Assembly (NCBI GenBank): GCA_965218045.1
Contig: CBDCJX010000009.1
Location: forward strand, 372,001-436,000
DNA: 64,000 nucleotides
Reading direction: 5' to 3'
Source: CAVRCA01 sp965218045
Lineage (GTDB): Bacteria > Pseudomonadota > Alphaproteobacteria > Acetobacterales > Acetobacteraceae
A program made the position numbers and the translations under genes. The notes beneath the pieces are model-generated. The model did not search any database. It saw nothing but the letters and a program-made list of their open reading frames with translations, and had not been told where the DNA came from. Positions within the stretch are counted from its first letter, which is position 1, and every line of letters starts with the position of its first letter. This document shows positions 18,033-27,779 of this stretch, in pieces.

Positions 18033-18923
18033 ATGAGCGAGACCGCCGCCCCCGCACCTGTCACGCCGACGCGCGCCCGCGCCGCGCGTTCGCCCCTCCT
18101 ACACGCGTTGCTCCGGCACCGCCTCGCCATGATCGGGTTGGTGATCATCGTGCTCCTGTGCCTCATGGCCGTCCTGGCACCGCTGCTGGCGCCGTACAGC
18201 CCGTATGACCAGGATCTCTACGCCGTCTTGTCGCCCCCCTCCGCGACGCACTGGCTTGGCACCGACAATCTCGGGCGCGATCTGCTGTCCCGCGTCATCT
18301 ATGGCGCGCGGGTGTCATTGCTGGTTGGAATTGTCAGCACCTTGCTGTCCTCGGCGATCGGCGTTGCCGTCGGGCTGGTCGCCGGCTTCAAGGCCGGTGT
18401 TACCGACGCCATCATCATGCGCGTGACCGACGCCTTTCTCTGCTTTCCGCCGCTCATCTTCATCCTGGTCATGGCGGCGGCGCTCGGGCCCGGCATCTAC
18501 AACGTCATCATATCGTTCGCCGTGTTCGGCTGGACCGGCTTTGCGCGTATCATGCGCGGCCAGGTGCTGCTGGTGCGCGAGCTGTCATTCGTCGAGGCGT
18601 CGCGGTCCGCCGGTGTGCCGCCACTGCGCCTCATGTGGCGCCATGTGCTGCCGAACGCGCTGACGCCGATCATTGTCGCCGCCTCGATCACCGTCGGCGC
18701 CGCGATCCTCATCGAAGCCGGCGTGTCTTTCCTAGGGGTGGGGGTGCAGCCTCCCACGGCGAGCTGGGGCGGGGAGCTGCGCATCGGCTTTACCTACCTC
18801 CAGACCGTACCGCTGTTCTCGATCGCGCCCGGTCTGATGATCTCGCTCGCCGTCATCGCATTCAATTTTGTCGGCGACGGCCTGCGCGATGCGCTGGATC
18901 CGCGGCTCAAGGGCAGCTTATGA
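18033..18923 (+). CDS. ABC transporter permease, DppC type (module 1)
   Basis: 296 aa. The N-terminal DppC features are HRLAMIGLVIIVLL and HWLGTDNLGRDLLSRVIYGAR; the EAA loop is SFVEASRSAGVPPLRLMWRH. Six membrane segments. Partner of the DppB-type permease 13 bp upstream. Confidence 0.92.
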   Translation: MSETAAPAPVTPTRARAARSPLLHALLRHRLAMIGLVIIVLLCLMAVLAPLLAPYSPYDQDLYAVLSPPSATHWLGTDNLGRDLLSRVIYGARVSLLVGIVSTLLSSAIGVAVGLVAGFKAGVTDAIIMRVTDAFLCFPPLIFILVMAAALGPGIYNVIISFAVFGWTGFARIMRGQVLLVRELSFVEASRSAGVPPLRLMWRHVLPNALTPIIVAASITVGAAILIEAGVSFLGVGVQPPTASWGGELRIGFTYLQTVPLFSIAPGLMISLAVIAFNFVGDGLRDALDPRLKGSL

Positions 18924-18936
18924 CCGGCTCTGGACG

Positions 18937-19911
18937 ATGACGGTGCTCCTCGCCGTGCGCGACCTCGCCGTCGAGTTCGCGACAGGCGACGGCATTGTCG
19001 CAGCCGTCAAGGGCGCATCGTTCGACGTCGAGAGAGGCGAGATCACCGCCCTGGTCGGTGAAAGCGGCTGCGGCAAGAGCGCGACGGCGCTGGCGATCCT
19101 CCGCCTCATTCCCGACCCGCCCGGCCGCATCGCCAGCGGAAAGATCCTGTTCGAGGATCGGGATCTGCTAACGATCGGCGAGGACGAGATGCGGGCGATA
19201 CGCGGCGACCGCGTCGCCATGATCTTCCAGGAGCCGATGACCAGCCTCAACCCGGTGCACAAGATTGGCCGGCAGGTCGCCGAGCCGTTGGCGCTGCACA
19301 AGAAGATCGGCGCTGCCGCCGCGCTTGCGCGCGGCATCGACCTGCTTGCCTCGGTCAACATCGCCGACCCGCACCGGCGCGCGAGCGCCTATCCGCACCA
19401 GTTCAGCGGCGGCATGCGCCAGCGCGTCATGATCGCGATGGGGATGGGGTGCGCGCCCGATCTCGTCATCGCCGACGAGCCAACCACCGCGCTCGATGTC
19501 ACCATCCAGGCCCAGCTTCTCGATTTGCTGAACGCGCAGGTGAGAGAACATCATACGGCGCTGTTGCTGATTACTCACAATCTCGGCGTCGTCGCCCGCT
19601 ATGCCGATCGCGTCCACGTCATGTACGGGGGACGCATCGTCGAATCGGCGTCGGCCGACGCGCTCTATGCACGGCCGCGGCATCCCTACACGATCGGCTT
19701 GCTGCACTCGGTGCCGCGGCTCGACCGGCCGATCGCGGAAAAGCTCGTGCCGATCGAGGGCCAGCCGCCGGACCCGCTGCATCCGCCGCCCGGTTGCGCC
19801 TTTCATCCGCGTTGTCCGTTTGCCATCGATGCCTGCCGCGCGGAGGTGCCGTCGCTACGGTCGGTGGGCGACGGCCACAGCGCCGCCTGCATTCGAGACG
19901 TGGATGGCTGA
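18937..19911 (+). CDS. ABC transporter ATP-binding protein, DppD type (module 1)
   Basis: 324 aa. Walker A GESGCGKS, signature FSGGMRQR, Walker B LVIADEPTTALD and the oligopeptide-ABC C-terminal extension ending in the cysteine motif CAFHPRCPFAIDAC. ATG 18937 was chosen since it places the first strand (LLAVRDLAVEF) at the N-terminus. It overlaps the next gene by 8 bp. Confidence 0.93.
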   Translation: MTVLLAVRDLAVEFATGDGIVAAVKGASFDVERGEITALVGESGCGKSATALAILRLIPDPPGRIASGKILFEDRDLLTIGEDEMRAIRGDRVAMIFQEPMTSLNPVHKIGRQVAEPLALHKKIGAAAALARGIDLLASVNIADPHRRASAYPHQFSGGMRQRVMIAMGMGCAPDLVIADEPTTALDVTIQAQLLDLLNAQVREHHTALLLITHNLGVVARYADRVHVMYGGRIVESASADALYARPRHPYTIGLLHSVPRLDRPIAEKLVPIEGQPPDPLHPPPGCAFHPRCPFAIDACRAEVPSLRSVGDGHSAACIRDVDG

Positions 19912-20893
19912 GGGGCCGGGCGAAATCCTCGTCGAGACAAAGGATCTCGACGTGCATTTCGCGGTTTCAGCCGGTCTGTTCCGCGCCAGGCATGACGGCG
20001 TCGTCCGCGCGGTCGATCATGTGAATTTGCGGATCCGCCGTGGCGAGACCCTCGGCCTGGTCGGCGAGAGCGGCTGTGGCAAGTCGACGCTCGGTCGCGC
20101 CATTCTGCGGCTCATTCCGCCTACCGCCGGGCGAATCCTGTTCGAGGGCGAGGATCTGACGGGACTGCCCGACGCGGAGCTGCGGCGGGTCCGGCGTAAG
20201 ATGCAGATGATTTTTCAGGACCCGTTCAGCTCGCTCGACCCGCGCATGAGCGTCGGGGACACGGTGGCGGAGCCGATGCTGGTGCATCGCTTGGCGGGCC
20301 CGGCGGACCGGCGGGAAAAGGTGGCAGAGCTGTTCAGCTTGGTGCGTCTCGATCCCGGCATGGCCAGCCGCTATCCGCATGAATTCAGTGGTGGGCAGCG
20401 TCAGCGCATCGGCGTGGCACGCGCCCTGGCGGCTTCTCCGAGCTTCGTCGTGTGCGACGAGCCGGTGTCCGCGCTCGACGTATCGATCCAGGCGCAGATC
20501 GTCAATCTGCTGGAAGAGTTGCGGGAGCGGCTCCGGCTGACCTACCTGTTCGTCGCGCACGACCTCGCGGTGGTTCGCCATCTGAGCGATCGCATCGCGG
20601 TCATGTATCTGGGCGAAATTGTCGAGATCGCATCCAAGCGCAGTCTCTACGACAATCCGCTGCACCCCTACACGCGCGCGCTAATCGCCGCGGTACCGGT
20701 GCCGGATCGAAGCGTGGAAGCGCGGCGAACCCGCACGCTGCTGCACGGGGAGGTGCCAAGCCCGCTCGACCCGCCGACCGGCTGCCGTCTGCATCCGCGT
20801 TGCCCCCACGCGATGCCGATGTGCGGCACGATTGCACCGCCGCCACGCGAGATCGAGCCGGACCATGTGGTCGCCTGCCACCTCTACCCATAA
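19904..20893 (+). CDS. ABC transporter ATP-binding protein, DppF type (module 1)
   Basis: 329 aa. Walker A GESGCGKST, Q-loop region IFQDPFSSLDPRM, signature FSGGQRQR, Walker B FVVCDEPVSALDVS, and the C-terminal CRLHPRCPHAMPMC. ATG 19904 lies inside the end of the DppD gene, so the pair is translationally coupled and should form the heterodimeric motor. Confidence 0.93.
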   Translation: MAEGPGEILVETKDLDVHFAVSAGLFRARHDGVVRAVDHVNLRIRRGETLGLVGESGCGKSTLGRAILRLIPPTAGRILFEGEDLTGLPDAELRRVRRKMQMIFQDPFSSLDPRMSVGDTVAEPMLVHRLAGPADRREKVAELFSLVRLDPGMASRYPHEFSGGQRQRIGVARALAASPSFVVCDEPVSALDVSIQAQIVNLLEELRERLRLTYLFVAHDLAVVRHLSDRIAVMYLGEIVEIASKRSLYDNPLHPYTRALIAAVPVPDRSVEARRTRTLLHGEVPSPLDPPTGCRLHPRCPHAMPMCGTIAPPPREIEPDHVVACHLYP

Positions 20894-20921
20894 CGCGAAC
20901 CGGCTGGAAGAGAGGAGAGAC

Positions 20922-23222
20922 ATGACACGACCGCTCACCGGTCTCACCGTCCTCGAATATCCGTCCGCCGTCGCGACGCGCTACTGCGGGCATGTGTTCG
21001 CCGCGCACGGCGCAACCGTGGTCCAGATCGGCCGAGTGAATGAGACCGGCGTCGGCTATGGCGGCGCGGCAAGCGCGGCTTATGCCCGTTGGCTCGACGC
21101 GGACAAGCGGCGTGTCGACGACTTTGCCACGGCGATCCGGGCGTGCGACGGCGGGATCGATCTCGTCATCGCGGGACAGGATGCCGCAACGATCGCCGCC
21201 GCCGACGAGGCGATGCGCGCTGGCGGTCTCGTGAACACTATCCGCGTCGGCGTAACTTGGTTCGCGCCTGACGGACCATACGCGGCCTGGACCGGGAGCG
21301 ATGCCGTCATACAGGCGATGAGCGGCGTTTCGTACGCCACGGGACCCAAGGATGGCGCCCCGATCCTGCCGCGCGGACACGCGCCGCAAGTCGTCGCCGG
21401 AGCTACCGCGTTCGTCGCGGGACTTGCCGCGCTTCTCGGTCGCGACACCGGGTGGCGCGGCCGGCGGATCGACCTGAACATCCTCGAGGCCAATCTATGC
21501 TTCTCCGAAAGCGGGGCCGCGCACGCGGCGCTAACCGGTTCGGACACCGTCCGACGCGGCGTCAATCGCTTCACGCCAACATTTCCTGGCGGCATCTATC
21601 GCGCCGGCGACGGCTGGATCGGCGTCACTGCCTTGACGCCAGCGCAGTGGATCTCGTTGTGCGAACTCATCGGACATCCCGAGCTTGCGCAAGATCCGCG
21701 GCATCATGTGGCGCTGCAACGCCTGGATGACGCGGACCAACTCGATCCCATTCTGATCCCGGCGCTGGAGAGGCGGCCGGCGGCCTACTGGCTGGAAGAA
21801 GGGCAGCGCCGCCGGATCCCGATCGCTCCCGTCCCCAGCCTCGCCGACCTGCCGTCGACCCCGCACTGGCAGGAACGTGGCAGCTTTGGCGCGATCCCGG
21901 GCGTCATGGGTGCCGTAGGTCCGACCATGCCCTTCCGGACCGAAACGTTGCCGCCGGCCGACACGTCACCGACGCAATCGTCAGACGCCCCGGGGTGGCC
22001 GCTATGCGGGCTTCGCGTGCTGGACCTGTCCATGGGCTGGGCCGGTCCACTCGCGGCGCGGCATCTCGCCGACCTCGGCGCCGACGTCGTCAAGGTGGAG
22101 TCCTGCACGCACTTCGACTGGTGGCGGGGCTATGACGGCCCGATCGACGGCGATCCGCCGCCGTATGAAACGCGCCCGAACTTCCTGCTGGTCAATCGCA
22201 ACAAGCGGGGCGTGACGCTCGATCTCAAGACCGAAACGGGCAAGGCACTGGTCCGAGAACTTGCGCAACGATCCGATATCATGATCGAGAACTACGCGCC
22301 CGGCGTGCTGGATAAGCTCGGGATCGGCACGCGCTCGCTGACGGCGATCGCGCCGGCTCTGGTCTGCCTGTCGATGGGGGCATTCGGCGCGAAGGGGCCA
22401 TGGCGCGGTTTCCGCGCCTACGGCTCGACGGTCGAGCAGGCCTCCGGTCTTCCGTTCGTCAACGGCGAAGGCCGGGACCCACCCACGATGCAGCACGTCG
22501 CCTACGGCGATCCCGTGGCCGGCCTGTACGGCGCCGTCGCCGGGCTGATCGCACTGTATCATCGCCGCCGCTCGCGCTGCGGAGCGATCATCGATCTTGG
22601 TCAGGTGGAGTGTCTGTTCCAGCTCTGCGCCGATGCGATCGTCGCGCAGTCCACGCAGCAGACGCTCCTTGCCCGCGACGGCAGTCGGCATCCGCTGTCT
22701 GCGCTGCGCATGGTCGCGGATACCAGGAACGACCGGGAGTGGATCGCAGTTTCCGTCGAAACAGTGGCGCAATGGAATACCCTGGCGGCGCTGGTCGGGC
22801 GGCATGATCTGGCGGTCACGAGCGCAACCAGCACAGCCGCCCTCAAGGACCATGAACTCGATATGGAGCGTGCGCTTGGTCAATGGTCGAAGCAACGTGT
22901 TGCGTCGGAAACTGTTTCGCGGCTACAGGAAGTCGGCGTCCCGGCCGGCCCGGTCCACTCGCCGCGTGACCTGCTCGACGATGCTCAGCTCCGTGCCGCC
23001 GGGTTCTGGCGCCGGGCCGAGCGGCGGTTCATCGGAGATCACGTTGTATCCCATGCGCCGTATCACGTGGAGGGGGCAAGGCCGCCGCTTCGGGGCGTCG
23101 CTCCGACCTTGGGTGAGCATAACCGACAGGTCCTCGTGGGCGATCTCGGTCTGTCTCACGACGACGTCGATCGGCTGCGCGTGCAAGGCGTGATCGGGAC
23201 GCGCGCCGTCGCCGGCGATTGA
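20922..23222 (+). CDS. Double-domain CaiB/BaiF (class III) CoA-transferase
   Basis: 766 aa made of two CaiB-type units, ~1-360 and ~365-766. Such enzymes transfer CoA between an acyl-CoA and a free acid through an aspartyl-CoA intermediate. The second unit has the expected YGDPVAGLYG motif with Asp530. At the matching place the first unit has PQVVAG, with Gln156 instead of Asp, so by inspection only the C-terminal half looks catalytic. GAGAGGAGAG precedes ATG 20922. It sits between the transporter and the carboxylase, which fits activation of the imported acid. A broken paralogue lies at 28684-29520. Confidence 0.9.
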   Translation: MTRPLTGLTVLEYPSAVATRYCGHVFAAHGATVVQIGRVNETGVGYGGAASAAYARWLDADKRRVDDFATAIRACDGGIDLVIAGQDAATIAAADEAMRAGGLVNTIRVGVTWFAPDGPYAAWTGSDAVIQAMSGVSYATGPKDGAPILPRGHAPQVVAGATAFVAGLAALLGRDTGWRGRRIDLNILEANLCFSESGAAHAALTGSDTVRRGVNRFTPTFPGGIYRAGDGWIGVTALTPAQWISLCELIGHPELAQDPRHHVALQRLDDADQLDPILIPALERRPAAYWLEEGQRRRIPIAPVPSLADLPSTPHWQERGSFGAIPGVMGAVGPTMPFRTETLPPADTSPTQSSDAPGWPLCGLRVLDLSMGWAGPLAARHLADLGADVVKVESCTHFDWWRGYDGPIDGDPPPYETRPNFLLVNRNKRGVTLDLKTETGKALVRELAQRSDIMIENYAPGVLDKLGIGTRSLTAIAPALVCLSMGAFGAKGPWRGFRAYGSTVEQASGLPFVNGEGRDPPTMQHVAYGDPVAGLYGAVAGLIALYHRRRSRCGAIIDLGQVECLFQLCADAIVAQSTQQTLLARDGSRHPLSALRMVADTRNDREWIAVSVETVAQWNTLAALVGRHDLAVTSATSTAALKDHELDMERALGQWSKQRVASETVSRLQEVGVPAGPVHSPRDLLDDAQLRAAGFWRRAERRFIGDHVVSHAPYHVEGARPPLRGVAPTLGEHNRQVLVGDLGLSHDDVDRLRVQGVIGTRAVAGD

Positions 23223-23252
23223 AGCGGACCATCGGGCTCGAAGAGAGAAGCA

Positions 23253-26200
23253 ATGCAACGCTTGCTAATTGCCAATCGCGGCGAAATAGCCATCCGCATC
23301 GCGCGTGCCGCGGCCGACATGAACATCCGCACCGTCGGCATTCACTCGAGCGATGATGCATTGTCCTTGCATACGCGCCGCACCGACGAGACCCGCGCGC
23401 TGACTGGCGTTGGTCCGGCCGCCTATCTCGACGCGACCCAGATCATCGATATCGCCAAGGACGCGGGGTGCGGGGCGATTCACCCAGGCTACGGCTTTTT
23501 GAGCGAGAACGCGGTGTTTGCCGCCGATTGCGCGAGAGCGGGACTGATCTTTGTCGGGCCAGCCCCGGAAACGCTCGCCCTGTTCGGCGACAAGGCCGCC
23601 GCGCGCGCAATGGCGGAGAGGCGCGGCGTGCCGGTGCTGCGAGGAACGTCGCAGCCGACCAGCCTCGCTGCGGCGCGCGCGTTCCTGGAGTCGCAGGATG
23701 GTGGCGGGATCATGATCAAGGCGGTCGCCGGTGGCGGCGGTCGCGGCATGCGGCCCGTTCGGACCGCCGACGAGCTTGAGCGCGTGTATCCGATATGCCA
23801 GGCGGAGGCGCTGAACGCCTTCGGCAACGGCGATGTCTACGTCGAGGAGTTGTTCCCGCAGGCAAGGCACGTTGAGGTCCAAATCATTGGCGATGGCACC
23901 GGAAGCGTCAGCCACATCTGGGAGCGCGAGTGCAGCGTGCAACGCCAGCGGCAGAAGCTGATCGAGATCGCCCCGGCCCCCGGGATCGCGAAGGATGTCC
24001 GGTCAAGATTGCTCGACGCCGCGGTCGAACTCGCGAGGGCGGCAAAGTATCGGAATCTCGGAACGTTCGAGTTCCTGGTCGACACGAGCGGGCCGGACAA
24101 CGTTGGGCGTTTCGCGTTCATCGAGGCCAACGCGCGGCTGCAAGTCGAACACACGGTGACGGAGGAGATCACCGGCATCGATCTCGTGCAGGCGCAGCTT
24201 GAAATCGCGCAGGGCAGGCGCCTCGCCGAGATCGGCCTCGACCAAGCGTCGATCCCGGTGCCGCGCGGCATCGCCCTGCAACTTCGTATCAATATCGAGA
24301 CAATGGAGGCGGATGGCAGCGTGCGTCCGGCGGCCGGGGTGCTCTCCGCCTTCGAGCCGCCGGCCGGGCCCGGCATACGGGTGGACACGTTCGGTTACCC
24401 AAGTTACCAGACCAACCCGCGGTTCGACTCTCTGCTTGCGAAAGTCATCATTCATTCCCGATCGACGGATTTTTCCCAGGCGGCGGCCCGTGCCTACCGG
24501 GCCTTGTCGGAATTCAACATCGCCGGCGTGCCGAGCAACATCGCCTTCCTGCAGGCGGTGCTGCGTCACCCGGATTTCCTCGGCGGTGCGGTTCACACCC
24601 GCTTCGTCGAGCAGCGGATCGCTGACCTGCTAAGCCAGAGTGATGTTCACCCGAGCAACTATTTCCCGTCGCAAACGGCAACCTCGCCCGGCCGCCTCGC
24701 CGGTGCACGCCTGGACAGTCGCGACCCACTCGCGGTTCTCGCTCACGGCCGGACCAGCGGTCCGCCGTCCGGCGGGGATGCGCCGGTTCGGTCGCCGCAG
24801 GCGATCGCCGCCGATGTAGCGGGTCCTCCCGGCGCGGTGGCGCAGCTCGCGCCGATACTGGGCACCGTCGTCTCGATCGACGTGCGCGAGGGCGATGCGG
24901 TGCACGCCGGCCAGCAACTCCTTGTGCTGGAAGCGATGAAGATGCAGCACGTGGTCCACGCGAAAACCGCCGGGATCATACGCCTGATCACGGTTGCCGC
25001 GAACGACACCGTGTTCGAGGGGCATCCGCTTGCCTTCGTGGAGCCGGGCAGTGAGGCCGGGGAGGCGGAGCGAACACAGAACGTGATCGATCTTGCCGGA
25101 ATTCGGCCCGATTTGGCCCAAGTGCTGGACCGCCAGGCCAAGCTCACCGATGCGTACCGTCGGGGCGCTGTCGCCCGCCGCCGCCGCACCAACCAACGCA
25201 CAACACGGGAGAACATCGAGCAACTCGTCGATCCGGGCACCTTCATCGAGTATGGCGGGCTCGCCGTCGCGGCGCGTCGCCGCACCGTCGACATGGAAGA
25301 GTTGATTGAAACCACCCAGGCCGACGGCTTGATAGCGGGCACCGCGCAGGTCAACGGGACGCTATTCCCCCCAGCCAAATCTCGCGTGGCGGTGGTCGCC
25401 TACGACTACACCGTGCTCGCCGGCACACAGGGCAAGAAGAGCCACGAGAAGAAGGACCGCATGTTCAGGCTGGCGGAACAATGGGCGATGCCGATGGTCG
25501 TGTTCGCGGAAGGCGGCGGCGGGCGGGGGAGCGATACCGACACCGTAAGCGTGGGGGCTTTACAGCTCGACACGTTTCACCGCTTCGCGCGGCTCAGCGG
25601 CCTGGTGCCGCTGGTCGGGATCGCGTCGGGCCGCTGCTTCGCGGGCAACGCCGTGCTGCTCGGGTGCTGCGACGTGGTGATCGCGACCGCGAACTCCACG
25701 ATCGGCATGGGCGGCCCGGCAATGATCGAGGGCGGCGGCCTCGGCGTCTATCGGCCGGAGGAAGTGGGTCCGATGAGCGTGCAGGTGCCGAACGGCGTCG
25801 TCGACATCGCCGTGGAGGATGAAGCCGAAGCGGTCGACATCGCGAAGCAGTACTTGTCGTATTTCCAAGGTCCGATCGAGGGCTGGACGTGCGTCGATCA
25901 GCGCCGCCTGCGCCACGCGGTGCCGCAGAACCGACTGCGGGCCTACGATATGCGCGCCTTGATCGAGGCAATGGCGGATGACGGTTCAGTCCTCGAGCTT
26001 CGCCGGGGCTTCGGCGCCGGCATGATCACGGCGTTGATCCGCATCGAGGGGCGGCCCATCGGCGTCGTAGCCAACAACCCGCTGCACTTGGCGGGCGCCA
26101 TCGACAGCCCGGCCGCCGACAAGGGGGCGCGTTTCATGCAGCTTTGCGACGCCCACGACATTCCCCTGCTGTTCCTTTGCGACACGCCCGGCAACATGGT

Positions 26201-26657
26201 CGGGCCGGAGCACGAAAAGACGGCCCTGGTCCGCCATTGTTGCCGCTCCTATCTCGTCGGAGCGAACGTGTCGGTGCCGACATTCACCGTCGTGATACGC
26301 AAGGCCTACGGGTTGGGAGCGCTGGGAATGGCCGGCGGCAGCTTTCACGCCTCCATCTTCGCCGTGTCATGGCCGACCGGCGAGTTCGGCGGCATGGGCC
26401 TTGAAGGACAGGTCAAGCTCGGCCGCCGCAAGGAACTCGAGGCGATCGAGGACCCCGAGGAGCGGCGGAAGCTGTTCGAGGCGATGGTGGCGGAGATGTA
26501 CGAACGGGGGAAGGCACTGAACACGGCGTCGGTGTTTGAACTCGACAACGTCATCGATCCCGCCGACACGCGGACCTGGGTGATATCTGGGCTGAATTCG
26601 ACGCCACCGGCGCCGCCGCGGATCGGCAAGAAGCGGCCGTACGTCGACGGGTGGTGA
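23253..26657 (+). CDS. Single-chain biotin-dependent acyl-CoA carboxylase (BC-BCCP-CT)
   Basis: 1134 aa. Residues 1-450 are biotin carboxylase (LIANRGEIAIRIARAA, ATP-grasp GGGGRGM, FIEANARLQVEH). Residues ~530-605 are the biotinyl domain with EAMKM, the biotinylated lysine being Lys563. Residues ~615-1134 are carboxyltransferase, N- and C-lobes, with GSDTDTVSVG, DTPGNMVGPEHEKT and ARGSFHAS-like GGSFHAS. Most bacteria split these functions over separate chains; all-in-one forms of this order are known in some actinobacteria and proteobacteria. The acyl-CoA substrate (acetyl, propionyl or longer) is not fixed by what can be seen. Confidence 0.9.
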   Translation: MQRLLIANRGEIAIRIARAAADMNIRTVGIHSSDDALSLHTRRTDETRALTGVGPAAYLDATQIIDIAKDAGCGAIHPGYGFLSENAVFAADCARAGLIFVGPAPETLALFGDKAAARAMAERRGVPVLRGTSQPTSLAAARAFLESQDGGGIMIKAVAGGGGRGMRPVRTADELERVYPICQAEALNAFGNGDVYVEELFPQARHVEVQIIGDGTGSVSHIWERECSVQRQRQKLIEIAPAPGIAKDVRSRLLDAAVELARAAKYRNLGTFEFLVDTSGPDNVGRFAFIEANARLQVEHTVTEEITGIDLVQAQLEIAQGRRLAEIGLDQASIPVPRGIALQLRINIETMEADGSVRPAAGVLSAFEPPAGPGIRVDTFGYPSYQTNPRFDSLLAKVIIHSRSTDFSQAAARAYRALSEFNIAGVPSNIAFLQAVLRHPDFLGGAVHTRFVEQRIADLLSQSDVHPSNYFPSQTATSPGRLAGARLDSRDPLAVLAHGRTSGPPSGGDAPVRSPQAIAADVAGPPGAVAQLAPILGTVVSIDVREGDAVHAGQQLLVLEAMKMQHVVHAKTAGIIRLITVAANDTVFEGHPLAFVEPGSEAGEAERTQNVIDLAGIRPDLAQVLDRQAKLTDAYRRGAVARRRRTNQRTTRENIEQLVDPGTFIEYGGLAVAARRRTVDMEELIETTQADGLIAGTAQVNGTLFPPAKSRVAVVAYDYTVLAGTQGKKSHEKKDRMFRLAEQWAMPMVVFAEGGGGRGSDTDTVSVGALQLDTFHRFARLSGLVPLVGIASGRCFAGNAVLLGCCDVVIATANSTIGMGGPAMIEGGGLGVYRPEEVGPMSVQVPNGVVDIAVEDEAEAVDIAKQYLSYFQGPIEGWTCVDQRRLRHAVPQNRLRAYDMRALIEAMADDGSVLELRRGFGAGMITALIRIEGRPIGVVANNPLHLAGAIDSPAADKGARFMQLCDAHDIPLLFLCDTPGNMVGPEHEKTALVRHCCRSYLVGANVSVPTFTVVIRKAYGLGALGMAGGSFHASIFAVSWPTGEFGGMGLEGQVKLGRRKELEAIEDPEERRKLFEAMVAEMYERGKALNTASVFELDNVIDPADTRTWVISGLNSTPPAPPRIGKKRPYVDGW

Positions 26658-26825
26658 TACCGCAAACGCCGCACGGCTAACCCGTTTTTGAGGAGGTGGT
26701 TTCTAGATCGACGGAATAGCTCTCCCGAGCGCTCGAGGCTTTTGCCGGAAATTGACAAGCCGCGGCCACCTACGCAAAGTGTTTGTAAGACCGGTACGCG
26801 GCCGCAGCGGCTGTCAAGGATACCT
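26658..26825 (+). promoter_or_regulatory. Candidate promoter region ahead of module 2
   Basis: A perfect TTGACA at 26752-26757 is followed after 17 bp by CAAAGT, a weak -10. Upstream lies the perfect 10-bp palindrome CGAGCGCTCG (26726-26735), a possible operator. AAGGA sits seven bases before ATG 26826. This is the first substantial gap after the module 1 genes, so a new transcript may start here. Confidence 0.3.
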
Positions 26826-27779
26826 ATGGTCAAATATCTTGCCCGCCGGGCATTGCAGATGATTCCCGTGCTGTTCATCGTTACCGGCCTGGTGTTTGCG
26901 ATGTTGTGGACCTTTCCAGGCGACCCGGCACGGGCTTTTGTCGGTCCCGGGGAGTCGCTCGATGCGCAACAGCTCGAGGTCATCCGCAAGGAGCACAATT
27001 TCGACAAGCCGGTCATCGTCCAATATGCAATCTGGCTGGACAGCGCGTTGCATGGCAACCTGGGCCGATCCCTGCTGACCAATCGGCGCGTCGGCGACGA
27101 GTTGCTCTCGCGAGCCCAGGTGACGTTCGGGCTGGGAATCCTGGGCATCCTCATCGCCGTCGCCCTTTCCGTCCCCGCGGGTATCGTCTCCGCGGTGTAT
27201 CGCGGCCGTCTCGCCGACTATATCGCGACGGTCCTCTCCGTGGGGGCAATCGCGGTGCCGGGATTCTGGTTTGGCATCATGACGATCCTGCTGTTCGGCG
27301 TGACGCTCGGCTGGCTGCCCGTGCAAGGCTACGTGGCGTTCGGTGATGATCCAGTGGGTTGGCTGTCCCACCTTGTCCTGCCGGCCTTTGCGATCGGGAT
27401 AACGAGTTGCGCTCTGATCATGCGTCAGACGCGCTCGGCGATGCTTGAGGTTCTCGCGCAGGATTACGTCCGGACAGCGCGCGCCAAAGGCATGCCGAAC
27501 TCGGTCGTTATCTGGATACATGCGTTGCGCAACGCGCTGCTACCCGTCGTTACGCTGTTGGGTCTTCAGGTCGGGCACATCTTCGCGGGGGCCGTCGTCA
27601 TCGAGACCCTCTTCGGCATTCCGGGGATGGGAAGTTTCCTGGTGCAGGCGATCTTCCAGCGCGATTTCGCGGTGGTCCAGGCGAGCGTATTGCTCATCGC
27701 CCTGAGCGTGCTCGCGTCGAACCTCGTCACCGACATCGTTTGCGCGTGGCTGGATCCAAGGATCAAGTCGGGTGTCTGA
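26826..27779 (+). CDS. ABC transporter permease, DppB type (module 2)
   Basis: 317 aa with six membrane segments. Family marks are LPVQGYVAFGDDPVGWLSHL, the EAA loop DYVRTARAKGMPNSVVIWIH and ETLFGIPGMGSFLVQAIFQRD. It is clearly diverged from the module 1 permease, so the modules are old paralogues or separate arrivals. ATG 26826 follows AAGGA. Confidence 0.92.
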   Translation: MVKYLARRALQMIPVLFIVTGLVFAMLWTFPGDPARAFVGPGESLDAQQLEVIRKEHNFDKPVIVQYAIWLDSALHGNLGRSLLTNRRVGDELLSRAQVTFGLGILGILIAVALSVPAGIVSAVYRGRLADYIATVLSVGAIAVPGFWFGIMTILLFGVTLGWLPVQGYVAFGDDPVGWLSHLVLPAFAIGITSCALIMRQTRSAMLEVLAQDYVRTARAKGMPNSVVIWIHALRNALLPVVTLLGLQVGHIFAGAVVIETLFGIPGMGSFLVQAIFQRDFAVVQASVLLIALSVLASNLVTDIVCAWLDPRIKSGV

